Positions 46,101-54,252 of a DNA stretch of 64,000 nt are shown here, one piece after another; positions within the stretch are counted from its first letter, which is position 1; every line of letters begins with the position of its first letter. Both the position numbers and the translations under genes were made by a program. Under the pieces are notes generated by a model. That model was not told where the DNA came from. It saw only the letters and a program-made list of their open reading frames with translations, and did no database searches. This stretch comes from W-Chloroflexi-9 sp045863195 (GTDB taxonomy: Bacteria; Chloroflexota; Dehalococcoidia; UBA2979), in assembly GCA_045863195.1 (NCBI GenBank), contig BTUI01000005.1, forward strand, positions 164,526-228,525, given 5' to 3'.

Positions 46101-46877
46101 GTCGGCGGCCTCCGGGTGGTCCGGGAAGAGCGAGCGCATCTCCTGCTCGCTGCGGAGGTAGAACGTCTCGCCGTCCAGCTTGAAGCGCTTCTCGTCATGG
46201 ATCGTGCTGTTGGAGCCGATGCAGAGCAGCACCTCGTGCGCGTGGTGATCCTCGGGCGACGTGTAGTGCGAGTCGTTCGTCACCACCGTGGGGAGGTTCA
46301 TCGACTTTGCGAGGCGGAAGACATCCGGCATCAGCGCGGAGAACTGCTGGATGCCGTGCTCCATGGTCTCCAGGTAGTAGCGGCCCTTGAAGACGTCCGC
46401 GTACCAGCCGGCGACCTCGCGCGCCTTCGCCTCGTTGTCCTCGCGCAGCGCGGACATGAACTCGCCGGACGGGCAGCCGGAGAGCGCGATCAGCCCCTCG
46501 CTGTGCGCGGCCAGCAACTCCTTGTCCATGCGCGGGCGGTAGTAGAACCCCTCGAGGTGCGCGATGGAGGAGAGTTTCAGCAGGTTGCGGTAGCCGGCCT
46601 CGTTCTCCGCGAGGAGGGTGAGGTGGTGGGGCCAGCGGTTCTTCGGGTCCTTGTCATGCCGGGATCCCGGCGCGACGTACGCCTCGATGCCGATGATCGG
46701 CTTCACGCCGTGCTTCTTGGCGGTCTGGTAGAACTCGATCGCGCCGTACATCGCGCCGTGGTCGGTGATCGCCAGCGCGTCCTGGCCCAGCGCCTTCGCC
46801 CGCTTCACCAGCGGCTCGATCTTCGACAGGCCGTCGAGGAGCGAGTACTCCGTGTGCGTGTGGAGGTGGGTGAACAT
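43131..46877 (-). CDS. dnaE: DNA polymerase III alpha subunit
   Basis: The replicative polymerase subunit, 1248 residues. The N-terminal PHP domain opens M-F-T-H-L-H-T-H-T-E-Y-S-L-L-D-G. The palm carries the catalytic P-D-V-D-F-D-F-A-D-D stretch near residue 390 and the late Asp, followed by fingers (K-A-H-A-V-C-Y-G), tandem HhH and the OB domain. The C-terminal linker (about 1070-1130) is Pro/Ala/Gly-rich and may be disordered, followed by a small tau-binding-type domain. The ATG at 46877 fits the PHP start; a TTG at 46907 would add ten residues. It is monocistronic by appearance. Confidence 0.96.
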   Translation of the reverse strand: MFTHLHTHTEYSLLDGLSKIEPLVKRAKALGQDALAITDHGAMYGAIEFYQTAKKHGVKPIIGIEAYVAPGSRHDKDPKNRWPHHLTLLAENEAGYRNLLKLSSIAHLEGFYYRPRMDKELLAAHSEGLIALSGCPSGEFMSALREDNEAKAREVAGWYADVFKGRYYLETMEHGIQQFSALMPDVFRLAKSMNLPTVVTNDSHYTSPEDHHAHEVLLCIGSNSTIHDEKRFKLDGETFYLRSEQEMRSLFPDHPEAADHTAEIAERVNIDITFGRTQLPDPGVPAGKTARQWLRELCEEGLYRRYSNVTDEMRERLDYELHVVSLTGFDEYMLIVRDIAHFAKRNGIRMGVRGSAASSIILYTLDVTDIDPLAFGLVFERFLNPERLSMPDVDFDFADDQREAVIRYTVEKYGRDHVAQICTFGTLGAKAAIRDSGRALGMDFAAADRIARLVPEVLNISLGEALKQSTELQQAYEAEPDVRELIDTAQALEGVARHSSTHAAGVVISSQPLTDVVPLQRATGKDADADTAVPTTQYPMGDIEKIGLLKIDYLGLTNLTILGRAIEMIEERRGERVDLLALPDGDEQTMEIFAAGETFGVFQMESAGMRRYVMELKPKDVRELSAMVALFRPGPLEHIPRYIDVKHGRLEAYYPHDGLRPILEETYGVITYQEQVLQIARTFAGYSLGQADVMRKAMGKKIASVMLEERERFLAGLVAQGYEERLGHELFDLIEPFAGYAFNKAHAVCYGTIAYQTAFLKAHYTAEYMAAVLQAANGNHDRIAQAIAECHRLGIPVLAPDVNRSAANFTIETLPNGSEAIRYGLAQVKNVGAGGVETLIAEREAKGDFANIEDFARRVNARDVNKRVLESLAKAGAFDSLGDRGSIINGVDRLMALAQQEQKLRETGQTSMFDMFGAQVDTPLPALELEATAIPQQQLLAWEKELLGTYISEHPFALAARHLAPYITHQAAEVTAELAGQDTVIAGMVTNVRALATRQGKAFAAVTLEDLSGQVEVTIWSDAYEKYKQAGVLFEGNILLVKASVRPRGDRVSIGVLEVCAYDPDAGRLAAGFTPSKFQLRAGGRSGYAVREGAPPPYNPGPGGPGPRSTSTPAETPRRPDLRIVPPAGAESEPAPVTPRAAAEAGPRRLLVELEETTDEPADIRRIRRICATLDEVPGDLPVELRIKRRNGTVVRLERGAVAAADLERLVPRLKALLGVLGDAREAGSAEAEAAAPDLTADLAAVGA

Positions 46878-46970
46878 GGCGACAGAACCGTTGAGATGAC
46901 TACGCAATTGCGCGAACGGGCGTTCGGCGCGCGGTGCTCCGGCATGGTACCACCGGTGGCGAGCGGGACG

Positions 46971-47002
46971 GAGAGGCCCCCGGCGTCCGCCGGGGGCCTC
47001 TC
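46971..47002 (-). terminator. Terminator after lysC
   Basis: Perfect 14-bp GC stem (46971-46984 with 46989-47002), GTCC loop, 28 nt beyond the lysC stop on the minus strand. It isolates thrB-lysC from dnaE. Confidence 0.75.
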
Positions 47003-47029
47003 TCGATCATGCGTGCGGCCTGCCGAGGG

Positions 47030-48253
47030 CTAGCCCTGGCGGTCCAGCTCGAAGGCGTTGTGCAGCGCCACCACCGCGTCCGCGACGCGGTCCGCGGAGA
47101 CGACACAGGTGATGCGGATGTCGCTGGTGCTGATCATGTCGATGTTGATGCCCTGGTCGAACAGCGTCCGGAACATCCGCGCCGCGTAGCCCGGCGCGCT
47201 CGCCATGCCGGTGCCGATGATCGACACGGTGCCGAGGTCGTCCGCGGAGACGATCTCCTGCGCGCCCAGGTCGCGGTTCAGCCGCTCGACCACCTCGAGC
47301 GCGCGCTCGCGGTCGCCGGTCGCAACGGTGAAGGTCAGGTCGGTCAGCCGCTCGACGCTCGCGTTCTGGACGATGGTGTCCACGGAGACGCCGGCCTCCG
47401 CCAGCGGCTCGAAGATCATCGCGGCGATGCCCGGACGGTCCGGCACGGCGCGCAGCGTCACCTTCGCGACGCGGCTCTCGTGGGCGATGCCGCGGACCTT
47501 GTTCCCCTGCTCCATCGTGGTCTCCTTGCGGATGATCGTCCCCGGCGCCGTGGGGTCGAATGTGCTCTTCACGTAGATCTCGACGCCGTAGAGCGCGCCG
47601 ACCTCCACCGCGCGGGCGTGCATCACGCGCGCGCCGGTGCTCGCCATCTCCAGCATCTCCTCGTAGCCGATGTCGCGGAGCGGCCGTGCGGACGGGCAGA
47701 TGCGCGGGTCGGCCGTGAAGATGCCGGCGACGTCCGTGTAGATCTCGCACCCGTCCGCGTTGATGCCGGCCGCCAGCGCCACCGCCGTGGTGTCGCTGCC
47801 GCCGCGCCCGAGCGTGGTGACGTCCGAGTCCTCCGAGATGCCCTGGAAGCCAGCGACGATGACGACGCGCCCGGCCTCGAGCTCACGCTCGATGCGGTCG
47901 CCCTGGATGCCCGCGATGCGGGCGCGCGCGTACGTAGCGTCCGTGCGGATGCCGGCCTGCGCGCCGGTCAGGCTGATGGCGTCCACGCCGTCCGCCTGCA
48001 GCGCCATCGCCAGCAGCGACGACGAGACGATCTCGCCCGTGGAGAGCAGCACGTCCATCTCCCGCGCCGAGGGGCGCGGGTTGATCTGCTTCGAGAGGTC
48101 GATCAGGTCGTCCGTGGTGTCGCCCATGGCGGACACCACCACCACCATCTGCTCGCCGGCGCGGTGGCGGTCACCCACCAGCTTCGCGACGCGCTTGATG
48201 TGGTCCGCCGTGGCGACCGAGGAACCGCCGTACTTCTGGACTGTGCGTGTCAT
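47030..48253 (-). CDS. lysC: Aspartokinase
   Basis: Aspartokinase phosphorylates aspartate, the first step to lysine, methionine and threonine. The 407-residue protein begins V-Q-K-Y-G-G-S-S-V-A, has G-R-G-G-S-D-T-T near residue 145 (substrate loop) and two C-terminal ACT regions (about 250-407; N-A-S-V-E-R-L-T and I-I-G-T-G-M-A) that bind feedback inhibitors. Its ATG overlaps the thrB stop (ATGA). Confidence 0.96.
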   Translation of the reverse strand: MTRTVQKYGGSSVATADHIKRVAKLVGDRHRAGEQMVVVVSAMGDTTDDLIDLSKQINPRPSAREMDVLLSTGEIVSSSLLAMALQADGVDAISLTGAQAGIRTDATYARARIAGIQGDRIERELEAGRVVIVAGFQGISEDSDVTTLGRGGSDTTAVALAAGINADGCEIYTDVAGIFTADPRICPSARPLRDIGYEEMLEMASTGARVMHARAVEVGALYGVEIYVKSTFDPTAPGTIIRKETTMEQGNKVRGIAHESRVAKVTLRAVPDRPGIAAMIFEPLAEAGVSVDTIVQNASVERLTDLTFTVATGDRERALEVVERLNRDLGAQEIVSADDLGTVSIIGTGMASAPGYAARMFRTLFDQGINIDMISTSDIRITCVVSADRVADAVVALHNAFELDRQG

Positions 48254-49137
48254 CGCTCGATCACTTCCGTGCCGGTGCTGCTCATCGCCACCACCTTCGT
48301 CACCGACTCCACGCCGTGCGCCGCCGCGGCCTCACGCATCGTGTTCGCCACGTGCTCGCCGAGGTCCGGCGAGACGAAGGCGGCGATCGCGGAGCCGCCA
48401 CCGGAGAGATAGGCGCCGTACGCGCCCGCGGCCCGCGCCGCCTCGAAGATCGGGAACATCGCCGGGAAGAGCGTGCCGCGTGCCGGCTGGTGCAGGATGT
48501 CCTCCACCGCCGTCCGCAGCACGTCGTACCGGCCCTGCGTCAGCGCCGCGACGATCATCGCCGCGCGGCCGATGTTGTGGACCGCCTGGTTGCGCGTCAG
48601 GCTCGTCGGCAGCAGGCGGCGCGATTCCTCGGTGGGCATGCTGAACTCCGGCACGAGGAGCGCGAGCCGCAGGTCACCCGGCGGCGCGATCTGCACGTGC
48701 ACCGGCACGCCTTCGTCCTCCACCACCACCTGCACGCCGCCGAACAGCGCCGGGATGATGTTGTCGCCGTGGCCCTCGAGGCGCACCGCGAGCGGGAGGA
48801 GTTCCTCCACGCTCAGCCGGTCACCGAGCAGCGCGTTCGCGGCGACCACGCCGCCGGCGCGCGCCGCCGCGGACATACCCAGGCCGCGTCCCACCGGCAT
48901 GTCGCCCTCGTACGTCGCGACCAGGCCGCGCGGCGACTCGCCCGCCTGGTCCAGCAGCGCGAGCGCGGCGCTCGCGGCCATGCGCTCCATCGGACCGGTG
49001 GGCGCGGGCTGCGGCGTGTCGGTCACGCGGATCGTGATCTGCCCCGTCCAGTCGAGCGCGACGCCCAGCGCATCAAACCCCGGGCCGAGGTTCGCGGAGG
49101 TCGCAGGGACACGGACGGTGACGGCGCGGTCGGGCAT
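48250..49137 (-). CDS. thrB: Homoserine kinase
   Basis: The 295-residue GHMP kinase phosphorylates homoserine for threonine synthesis. It carries the N-terminal motif VPATSANLGPGFDALG and the ATP loop PVGRGLGMSAAARAG near residue 78, where the usual G-L-G-S-S-A is G-L-G-M-S-A, plus the late sugar-kinase G-G-G-S-A motif near 252. Together with lysC and dapB in the window it shows an active aspartate-family pathway; hom and thrC are not here. Confidence 0.92.
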   Translation of the reverse strand: MPDRAVTVRVPATSANLGPGFDALGVALDWTGQITIRVTDTPQPAPTGPMERMAASAALALLDQAGESPRGLVATYEGDMPVGRGLGMSAAARAGGVVAANALLGDRLSVEELLPLAVRLEGHGDNIIPALFGGVQVVVEDEGVPVHVQIAPPGDLRLALLVPEFSMPTEESRRLLPTSLTRNQAVHNIGRAAMIVAALTQGRYDVLRTAVEDILHQPARGTLFPAMFPIFEAARAAGAYGAYLSGGGSAIAAFVSPDLGEHVANTMREAAAAHGVESVTKVVAMSSTGTEVIER

Positions 49138-49259
49138 GGCGGGGGCTCCGGGGGCGCCCTGTGATGGAGGGCGGACGGCTGCGCTGGGGCGGCAGACGGG
49201 TGAGCCTCGATCCTACCGGGGGGCCCGCGAGAGGTCGAATCGCGGAGGTGTCGGCTGGG

Positions 49260-49288
49260 TTGACAGGGGGGCGCCGGGCTGTCATATT
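49260..49288 (+). promoter_or_regulatory. Promoter of the arsR-SRPBCC operon
   Basis: Consensus TTGACA (49260-49265) and CATATT (49283-49288), 17-nt spacer. It is the best -35 box in the window and directly precedes the repeat operator. The intergenic 49138-49349 otherwise holds only thrB's leader. Confidence 0.7.
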
Positions 49289-49290
49289 TC

Positions 49291-49322
49291 ACCAGTCGGT
49301 TAGATAACCTATCGGTTGAATA
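49291..49322 (+). promoter_or_regulatory. Tandem 16-bp operator repeats before arsR
   Basis: Two head-to-tail 16-bp units, ACCAGTCGGTTAGATA and ACCTATCGGTTGAATA, agree at 12 of 16 positions. Each contains ACC-N4-GGTT, a dyad. They start 3 nt past the -10 box, so a bound regulator would block initiation. The adjacent ArsR-type protein is the natural candidate. Confidence 0.6.
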
Positions 49323-49349
49323 CCGGCGCGAGGCGAGCAGGTGACCCTC

Positions 49350-49742
49350 ATGCCCGTTGAAGCACCCACCCGCGAGGCCCCGGACGCGCTGAGCATGACG
49401 CTCGCCGCGCTGGCCGACCCCACGCGTCGCGCGATCCTCGCGCGGCTGTCGGAGGGGGAGGCGTCCGTGACCGAACTGGCGGAGCCGTTCGAGATGACGC
49501 TGCCGGCGGTGTCGAAGCACCTGAAGGTGCTGGAGCGCGCCGGCCTGATCACGCGCGGACGGCACGCCCAGTGGCGGCCGTGCCGCCTCCGGCCGGAGCC
49601 GTTGAAGGACGTCTCCACCTGGCTGGACCGGTACCGCCAGCTCTGGGAGGACCGCTTCGACCGGCTGGAGGAATACCTGCGCGACCTGCAGGAAGAGGAG
49701 GCGGCGACCAACGCCGCGGAGACGGAGACGAACGATGCCTGA
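49350..49742 (+). CDS. ArsR-family transcriptional regulator
   Basis: A 130-residue winged-helix protein: L-A-A-L-A-D-P-T-R-R-A-I-L near residue 20, recognition helix F-E-M-T-L-P-A-V-S-K-H-L-K-V-L near 55, and a C-terminal coiled-coil-like helix. There are no Cys pairs of metal sensors; this is the ArsR branch usually paired with SRPBCC/AHSA1 genes. The ATG at 49350 has AGGTGA upstream; GTG at 49341 is alternative. It overlaps the next gene by 8 nt. Confidence 0.88.
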   Translation: MPVEAPTREAPDALSMTLAALADPTRRAILARLSEGEASVTELAEPFEMTLPAVSKHLKVLERAGLITRGRHAQWRPCRLRPEPLKDVSTWLDRYRQLWEDRFDRLEEYLRDLQEEEAATNAAETETNDA

Positions 49743-50736
49743 CCCCAGCCCGGCCATCGCAGCCCTGAGCAACACGCTCCAGGTGGAGATGGCGTCCGAC
49801 CGCGAGATCCTGATGACGCGCCGCTTCGCCGCGCCGCGCCAGCGCGTGTGGGACGCGTTCACCCGCGCCGAGCATCTGCAGCACTGGTGGGGGCCGCGCG
49901 GGTTCTCGCTGGACCCGAACCGCATGGACTTCCGCGTCGGCGGGACCTGGCACTACGCGATGGTCTCGTCTTTCATGCCGCCGTCCTGGGGCAAGATGAC
50001 CTACCACGAGATCGACGCCCCCCGCCGCTTCGTCGCCGTCGACGCCTTCTCGAACGAGGCTGGCGACACCATCCCGCCCGAGTCGCGCGGCACGTACGAG
50101 TTCGAAGAGATCGAGGGCGGCACGCTGGCCCGCATGCGCGCGGGATACGCGGACGCGGACAGCCTGCGCACCGTGATCGAGATGGGCATGGTCGAGGGCA
50201 TGGGCAGCACGCTCGATCGCCTCGACGACCTGTTCGCGGGGCGACCGGACACGCTGATCGGCCGCAACGGGATCACGATGCTGTTCCCCAGCGACACCGA
50301 ACTGGTGATCGGCCGCACGTTCAACGCACCGGCGGCGCTGGTGTGGCAGGCGATCACCCAGCCAGAACACGTCCGGCGGTGGTGGGGCCCGGCGTTCCTC
50401 GACCTCGTCGAGTGCACCATGGACCTGCGCGTGGGCGGGCTGTGGCGGTACGTGCAGCGCGACCCGAACACGGGCGACCTGCACGCGTTCTCCGGCGAGT
50501 ACCGGGAGATCGTGCCGGGCGAGCGCATCGTCCAGACCGAGCGGTACGAGCCGATCCCCGGCGCCGACTCGGTGGTGACGATGACGCTGGAGGCGCGAGG
50601 CGACCAGGCGACGCGCCTCACCAGCCGCACCGTCTACCCCTCGCGCGAGATGCGCGACGGCCACGTCAACGCCGGCATGGAGTCCGGCATGCGCGAGACG
50701 TACGAGCGCCTCGACGCGCTGCTCGCGAGCCTGTAG
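49735..50736 (+). CDS. Tandem AHSA1/SRPBCC-domain protein
   Basis: The 333-residue product contains two AHSA1-like START-fold domains, about residues 20-165 and 185-330. Each has the typical opening (R-F-A-A-P-R-Q-R-V-W-D-A-F-T; T-F-N-A-P-A-A-L-V-W-Q-A-I-T), a W-W-G-P turn, and D-x-R-V-G-G. Such domains bind hydrophobic ligands in a deep pocket; no enzymatic motif is seen. The duplication inside one chain is less common than single-domain relatives. It overlaps arsR and precedes a third SRPBCC gene by 26 nt. Confidence 0.85.
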   Translation: MPDPSPAIAALSNTLQVEMASDREILMTRRFAAPRQRVWDAFTRAEHLQHWWGPRGFSLDPNRMDFRVGGTWHYAMVSSFMPPSWGKMTYHEIDAPRRFVAVDAFSNEAGDTIPPESRGTYEFEEIEGGTLARMRAGYADADSLRTVIEMGMVEGMGSTLDRLDDLFAGRPDTLIGRNGITMLFPSDTELVIGRTFNAPAALVWQAITQPEHVRRWWGPAFLDLVECTMDLRVGGLWRYVQRDPNTGDLHAFSGEYREIVPGERIVQTERYEPIPGADSVVTMTLEARGDQATRLTSRTVYPSREMRDGHVNAGMESGMRETYERLDALLASL

Positions 50737-50762
50737 CCCGCACACCCGAAGGAGGCGCCCCG

Positions 50763-51245
50763 ATGTCTACCGACCTGGCCCCCACGCGTTCCGTCACGCA
50801 CGGCACGTTCACCGTCGAGCGCACCATCAAGGCGCCGCCCGCCCGCGTCTTCCGCGCGTTCGCCGACCTCGAACAGAAGAAGCGCTGGTTCAACGGCCCG
50901 CCGGAGTGGGACCCGGACGTCCACGAAGCGTTCGAGTTCCGCCCGGGCGGCCGCGAGTCGAGTCACGGCGGCCCGAAGGGCGGCACCGTCCACCGCTTCG
51001 AGGCCCGCTACCACGACATCATCGAGAACGAGCGGATCGTGTACACGTACGAGATGTACCTGGACGCGGCGCGCATCTCCGTCTCCGCCGTCTCCATCGA
51101 GTTCCGGCCCCACCCAGCCGGCACGCACCTCGTGTGCACCGAGCACGGCATCCACCTCGATGGCCACGACACGGTCGAGGGCCGCGAGGAGGGCACCCGC
51201 TGGATCTTCGACAACATGGCGCAGGTCGTGGAAGCCGGGGACTGA
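50763..51245 (+). CDS. SRPBCC/AHSA1-domain protein
   Basis: A single 160-residue AHSA1-like domain, opening F-T-V-E-R-T-I-K-A-P-P-A-R-V-F-R-A-F, with R-W-F and E-F-R-P-G-G. It is the third ligand-binding SRPBCC domain of the operon. AAGGAGGCG precedes the ATG. Probable role: ligand binding or stress response under ArsR control. Confidence 0.85.
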   Translation: MSTDLAPTRSVTHGTFTVERTIKAPPARVFRAFADLEQKKRWFNGPPEWDPDVHEAFEFRPGGRESSHGGPKGGTVHRFEARYHDIIENERIVYTYEMYLDAARISVSAVSIEFRPHPAGTHLVCTEHGIHLDGHDTVEGREEGTRWIFDNMAQVVEAGD

Positions 51246-51345
51246 GGCTGGACGGACACCCTCGCCCGGGCGTGGGCGCCCCATGCCCGGGCCGCGCGGG
51301 CGTACAATGTCACCACGAGAGTGATGCCAGGCCGCCGGCGGCAGG

Positions 51346-51374
51346 TTTCGACCTGCCTCGGGCGCCGGTATACA
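51346..51374 (+). promoter_or_regulatory. Possible promoter of the thiolase gene
   Basis: TTTCGA (51346-51351) and TATACA (51369-51374) with 17 nt between. The gap 51246-51428 also has a TACAAT at 51303-51308 without a clear -35. Confidence 0.35.
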
Positions 51375-51428
51375 CTGACGCCCAGACGGCAGGTGGCCGC
51401 CGCCCGGCGGACCAATCGGGGGGAACCC

Positions 51429-52604
51429 ATGGAAGACATCGTCATTCTCGGTGGCGTCCGCACGCCCATCGGCTCGTTCGGCGGCACGCTCAGCGAGACG
51501 CCTGCCTCCGACCTCGCCGCCCACGTCATCCGCGAAGCGGTGAAGCGCTCGGGCCTCACCCCGGAGCAGGTCGACCAGGTCATCCTGGGCTGCGTCGGCC
51601 AGGTCGCGGAGGACGGCTACATCGCCCGTCACGCCTCCGTAAAGGCGGGCATGCCGATCGGCACCCCGGCGTACACGGTCAACCGCATCTGCGGCTCCGG
51701 CCTCGAAGCGATCAACACGGCCGCGCGCTGGCTCCAGACCGGCGACGCCGAGGTGGTCGTGGCCGGCGGCGCGGAGAACATGAGCCTCATGCCGTACTAC
51801 GTCCGCAAGGGCCGCTACGGCTACCGCTACGGCGACGGCAAGCTCGAGGACGGCACCCAGGACCTGGTGACCGACCCGTTCGAGGATGTCCCGATGGGCA
51901 TCACCGCGGAGAACCTGGCCGCCCAGTTCGAGGTCTCCCGCCAGGTGCAGGACGAGTACGCCGTCCGCTCCCAGGAGCGCGCGCTGAAGGCGATTGAGGC
52001 CGGCTACTTCGTCGACCAGATCGCCCCGATCGAGGTCAAGAAGGGCCGCGACACGATCGTCTTCGACAAGGACGAGTACCCGCGCGCGACCTCCATGGAG
52101 GTGCTCGGCAAGCTGCGCCCGGCCTTCAAGCCGGACGGCTCCGTGACCGCCGGCAACGCCTCCGGCATCAATGACGGCGCCGCTGCCGTGGTCGTGACCA
52201 CCGCCTCCAAGGCGAAGGAACTCGGCATCAAGCCGCGCATGCGCCTGGTCGCCCGCGCGGAGGCCGGCGTGGAGCCGCGGATCATGGGCTCCGGCCCGAT
52301 CCCCGCGATCAAGAAGGCGCTGGAGAAGGCCAACCTCACCGTCGACGACATCGACGTGATCGAACTGAACGAGGCGTTCGCGGCCGTGGCCGCGGCCTGC
52401 TCCGTGGCGCTGGACCTGCCGCAGGACAAGACCAACCCGAACGGCGGCGCGGTCGCCCTCGGCCACCCGGTCGGCGCGACGGGCGCGATCCTGACGGTGA
52501 AGGTGATGCACGAACTCGAGCGCACCGGCGGCCGCTACGGCCTGGTCTCGCTCTGCATCGGCGGTGGCCAGGGCATCGCCACCATCTTCGAGCGCGTCTC
52601 CTAG
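51429..52604 (+). CDS. Acetyl-CoA acetyltransferase (thiolase)
   Basis: Biosynthetic-type thiolase of 391 residues, joining two acetyl-CoA or cleaving acetoacetyl-CoA. The nucleophile Cys is in V-N-R-I-C-G-S-G near residue 89, the His in G-G-A-V-A-L-G-H-P near 345, and the second Cys in S-L-C-I-G-G-G-Q-G near 378. ATG at 51429 with GGGGG upstream; it begins MEDIVILGGVRTPIGSFGG as expected. An intrinsic terminator follows. Confidence 0.95.
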   Translation: MEDIVILGGVRTPIGSFGGTLSETPASDLAAHVIREAVKRSGLTPEQVDQVILGCVGQVAEDGYIARHASVKAGMPIGTPAYTVNRICGSGLEAINTAARWLQTGDAEVVVAGGAENMSLMPYYVRKGRYGYRYGDGKLEDGTQDLVTDPFEDVPMGITAENLAAQFEVSRQVQDEYAVRSQERALKAIEAGYFVDQIAPIEVKKGRDTIVFDKDEYPRATSMEVLGKLRPAFKPDGSVTAGNASGINDGAAAVVVTTASKAKELGIKPRMRLVARAEAGVEPRIMGSGPIPAIKKALEKANLTVDDIDVIELNEAFAAVAAACSVALDLPQDKTNPNGGAVALGHPVGATGAILTVKVMHELERTGGRYGLVSLCIGGGQGIATIFERVS

Positions 52605-52629
52605 CGCCCCTCGAAGCGTCCGCAACCAC

Positions 52630-52657
52630 GAAGCCCCCGCCGGATGGCGGGGGCTTC
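52630..52657 (+). terminator. Terminator of the thiolase gene
   Basis: Perfect 12-bp stem (52630-52641 with 52646-52657) with a GGAT loop, 25 nt past the stop. It faces the dapB stop from the other side. Confidence 0.8.
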
Positions 52658-52695
52658 TGCGTGTCGGGGCGTGCGGGACGGTCGAGGCGAGCGCG

Positions 52696-53493
52696 CTAGG
52701 GCTGCAGCCCCACCAGCGCATCGAGGCCCACGACCAGGTGGTCGCGCTTCATCACCTCGCGGATGGCGAGCATGACGCCGGGCATGAAGGAGTCCCGGCC
52801 GGTGGAGTCGTGCCGCAGCGTCAGGATCTGGCCGGTGCCGCCGAAGATGATCTCCTGCGACGCGACGAAGCCGGACAGGCGCACGGAGTGGAGCGGGATG
52901 CCGCCCCATGAAGCGCCGCGCGCCCCCTCGAGGTGTTCGAGGCTGGGCGTGTTCATGACGAAGTCGGAGCCGCGCGCATCACGCATGTGGCGGGCGGTGG
53001 TGAGCGCGGTGCCGGAGGGCGAGTCCACCTTCCGGTCGTGGTGGAGCTCGATGATCTCCGCGCTGTCGAAGTAGCGCGCGGCGATCGTCGCCATGTACAT
53101 CTGCAGCACGGACCCGATGGCAAAGTTCGCCGCGTAGACGGAGCCGCGGCCGGCGGCCGCACAGCCCTCGCGCAGCCGCTCGATGACCGAGGCGTCCACG
53201 CCGGAGGTGCCGATCACCAGGCGCACGTTGTGCCGCAGAGCAGCCTCCACGAGCGCGGGCGTGAAGGCGGCGTTCGTGAAGTCCACCACCACGTCGGGCC
53301 GGGCCACCTCGAACAGCGTCCCCGGGTCGGAGTGGATGCCGAGGACGGTGCCGCTCGTCAGGCGGTGCTCCGGGTCGGCGGCGCCCATCGGCTCCAGCAC
53401 GCCCACCGGCTGCATGTCCGGCTGCGCCTCCACGGTGTCCAGCACCATGCGCCCCATCTGCCCGGCGCCACTGACCGCTACCCGGATCATCAT
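52696..53493 (-). CDS. dapB: 4-hydroxy-tetrahydrodipicolinate reductase
   Basis: DapB reduces the dihydrodipicolinate precursor with NAD(P)H in lysine and cell-wall diaminopimelate synthesis. The 265-residue product opens with the nucleotide-binding R-V-A-V-S-G-A-G-Q-M-G-R-M and has the signature E-L-H-H-D-R-K-V-D-S-P-S-G-T-A near residue 150, including the catalytic His and Lys. Its first ATG overlaps the stop of the nucleotidyltransferase gene. Confidence 0.95.
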   Translation of the reverse strand: MMIRVAVSGAGQMGRMVLDTVEAQPDMQPVGVLEPMGAADPEHRLTSGTVLGIHSDPGTLFEVARPDVVVDFTNAAFTPALVEAALRHNVRLVIGTSGVDASVIERLREGCAAAGRGSVYAANFAIGSVLQMYMATIAARYFDSAEIIELHHDRKVDSPSGTALTTARHMRDARGSDFVMNTPSLEHLEGARGASWGGIPLHSVRLSGFVASQEIIFGGTGQILTLRHDSTGRDSFMPGVMLAIREVMKRDHLVVGLDALVGLQP

Positions 53494-54146
53494 TCGCCTC
53501 CGTACCGCGACCGCTCCATGAAGAGCGTGTAGTAGAGCGTACGCGCCTCCGCCATGACGTCATCCACGTCCGTGCCGGCGGGCCGGCCGCGCAGCGCGTT
53601 GAACGCGCGGTCGAGCACCCCGAACGCCTCCGGCACCGGGTCCCAGTCCGCCGTGTCACGCAGGTAACCCTTCATCGCCTTCGTCAGCGCGTACAGGCCG
53701 TGCGTGAACTCGTACTCCTCCGTCATCGCCGGCACCTCCGGCCGCCCGTCGGAGGCCACGCCGGGACGGTCGAGGTGGAGCGTGGCCGGCGACGTCGCCA
53801 GCCGCGCCGCGAACGCCTCCGGCGACAGGTAGGCGAGGTCCACCGAGTGGAACACGGACTCGCCCAGGAGCCAGTGGCGCCCGGACGGCGCCGGGAGGTC
53901 GTGGAACACGCCATGCCAACGCAGCGGGATCGCCTGCCGCAGCGCGGCCGCAGCCTGCCACGCGCCGTCCGTGCCGTGCACCTCGCACACCACGTCGACG
54001 TCCGACCAGCCGTCGTGCGCCTCGCCGGCGAGCGAGCCGAAGAGTGCGACGCGTGACACGGCCGAGCACGCGGCCAGCGCATCGATCACGTCGAGCGCGA
54101 CCCGGCGGGGCGTGGTGCGGTAGGGGAAGAGCGGGTCTTCGTTCAC
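53490..54146 (-). CDS. Nucleotidyltransferase-fold protein (MNT-like)
   Basis: The 218-residue product has a polymerase-beta-like nucleotidyltransferase motif L-F-G-S-L-A-G-E-A-H-D-G-W-S-D-V-D near residues 38-54 (GSx10DxD class) and a C-terminal helical region, as in stand-alone MNT proteins. Substrate unknown. The GTG at 54146 lacks a good ribosome site and is a best guess; longer starts run into the pnp terminator. It is co-directional with pnp and coupled to dapB. Confidence 0.72.
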   Translation of the reverse strand: MNEDPLFPYRTTPRRVALDVIDALAACSAVSRVALFGSLAGEAHDGWSDVDVVCEVHGTDGAWQAAAALRQAIPLRWHGVFHDLPAPSGRHWLLGESVFHSVDLAYLSPEAFAARLATSPATLHLDRPGVASDGRPEVPAMTEEYEFTHGLYALTKAMKGYLRDTADWDPVPEAFGVLDRAFNALRGRPAGTDVDDVMAEARTLYYTLFMERSRYGGE

Positions 54147-54197
54147 GGGCGGAGGATAGCCCTCGGGCCGGTTGGGACGAAGGTGGCGGACGAACAG

Positions 54198-54223
54198 GAC
54201 GGCCCGGCGATTGCCGGGCCGTC
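54198..54223 (-). terminator. Terminator of pnp
   Basis: Perfect 11-bp stem (54198-54208 with 54213-54223), GATT loop, 30 nt past the pnp stop on the minus strand, then a few Us. Confidence 0.75.
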
Positions 54224-54252
54224 TCATGTTCAGCGTTGCGCTGCGGGTGTCG

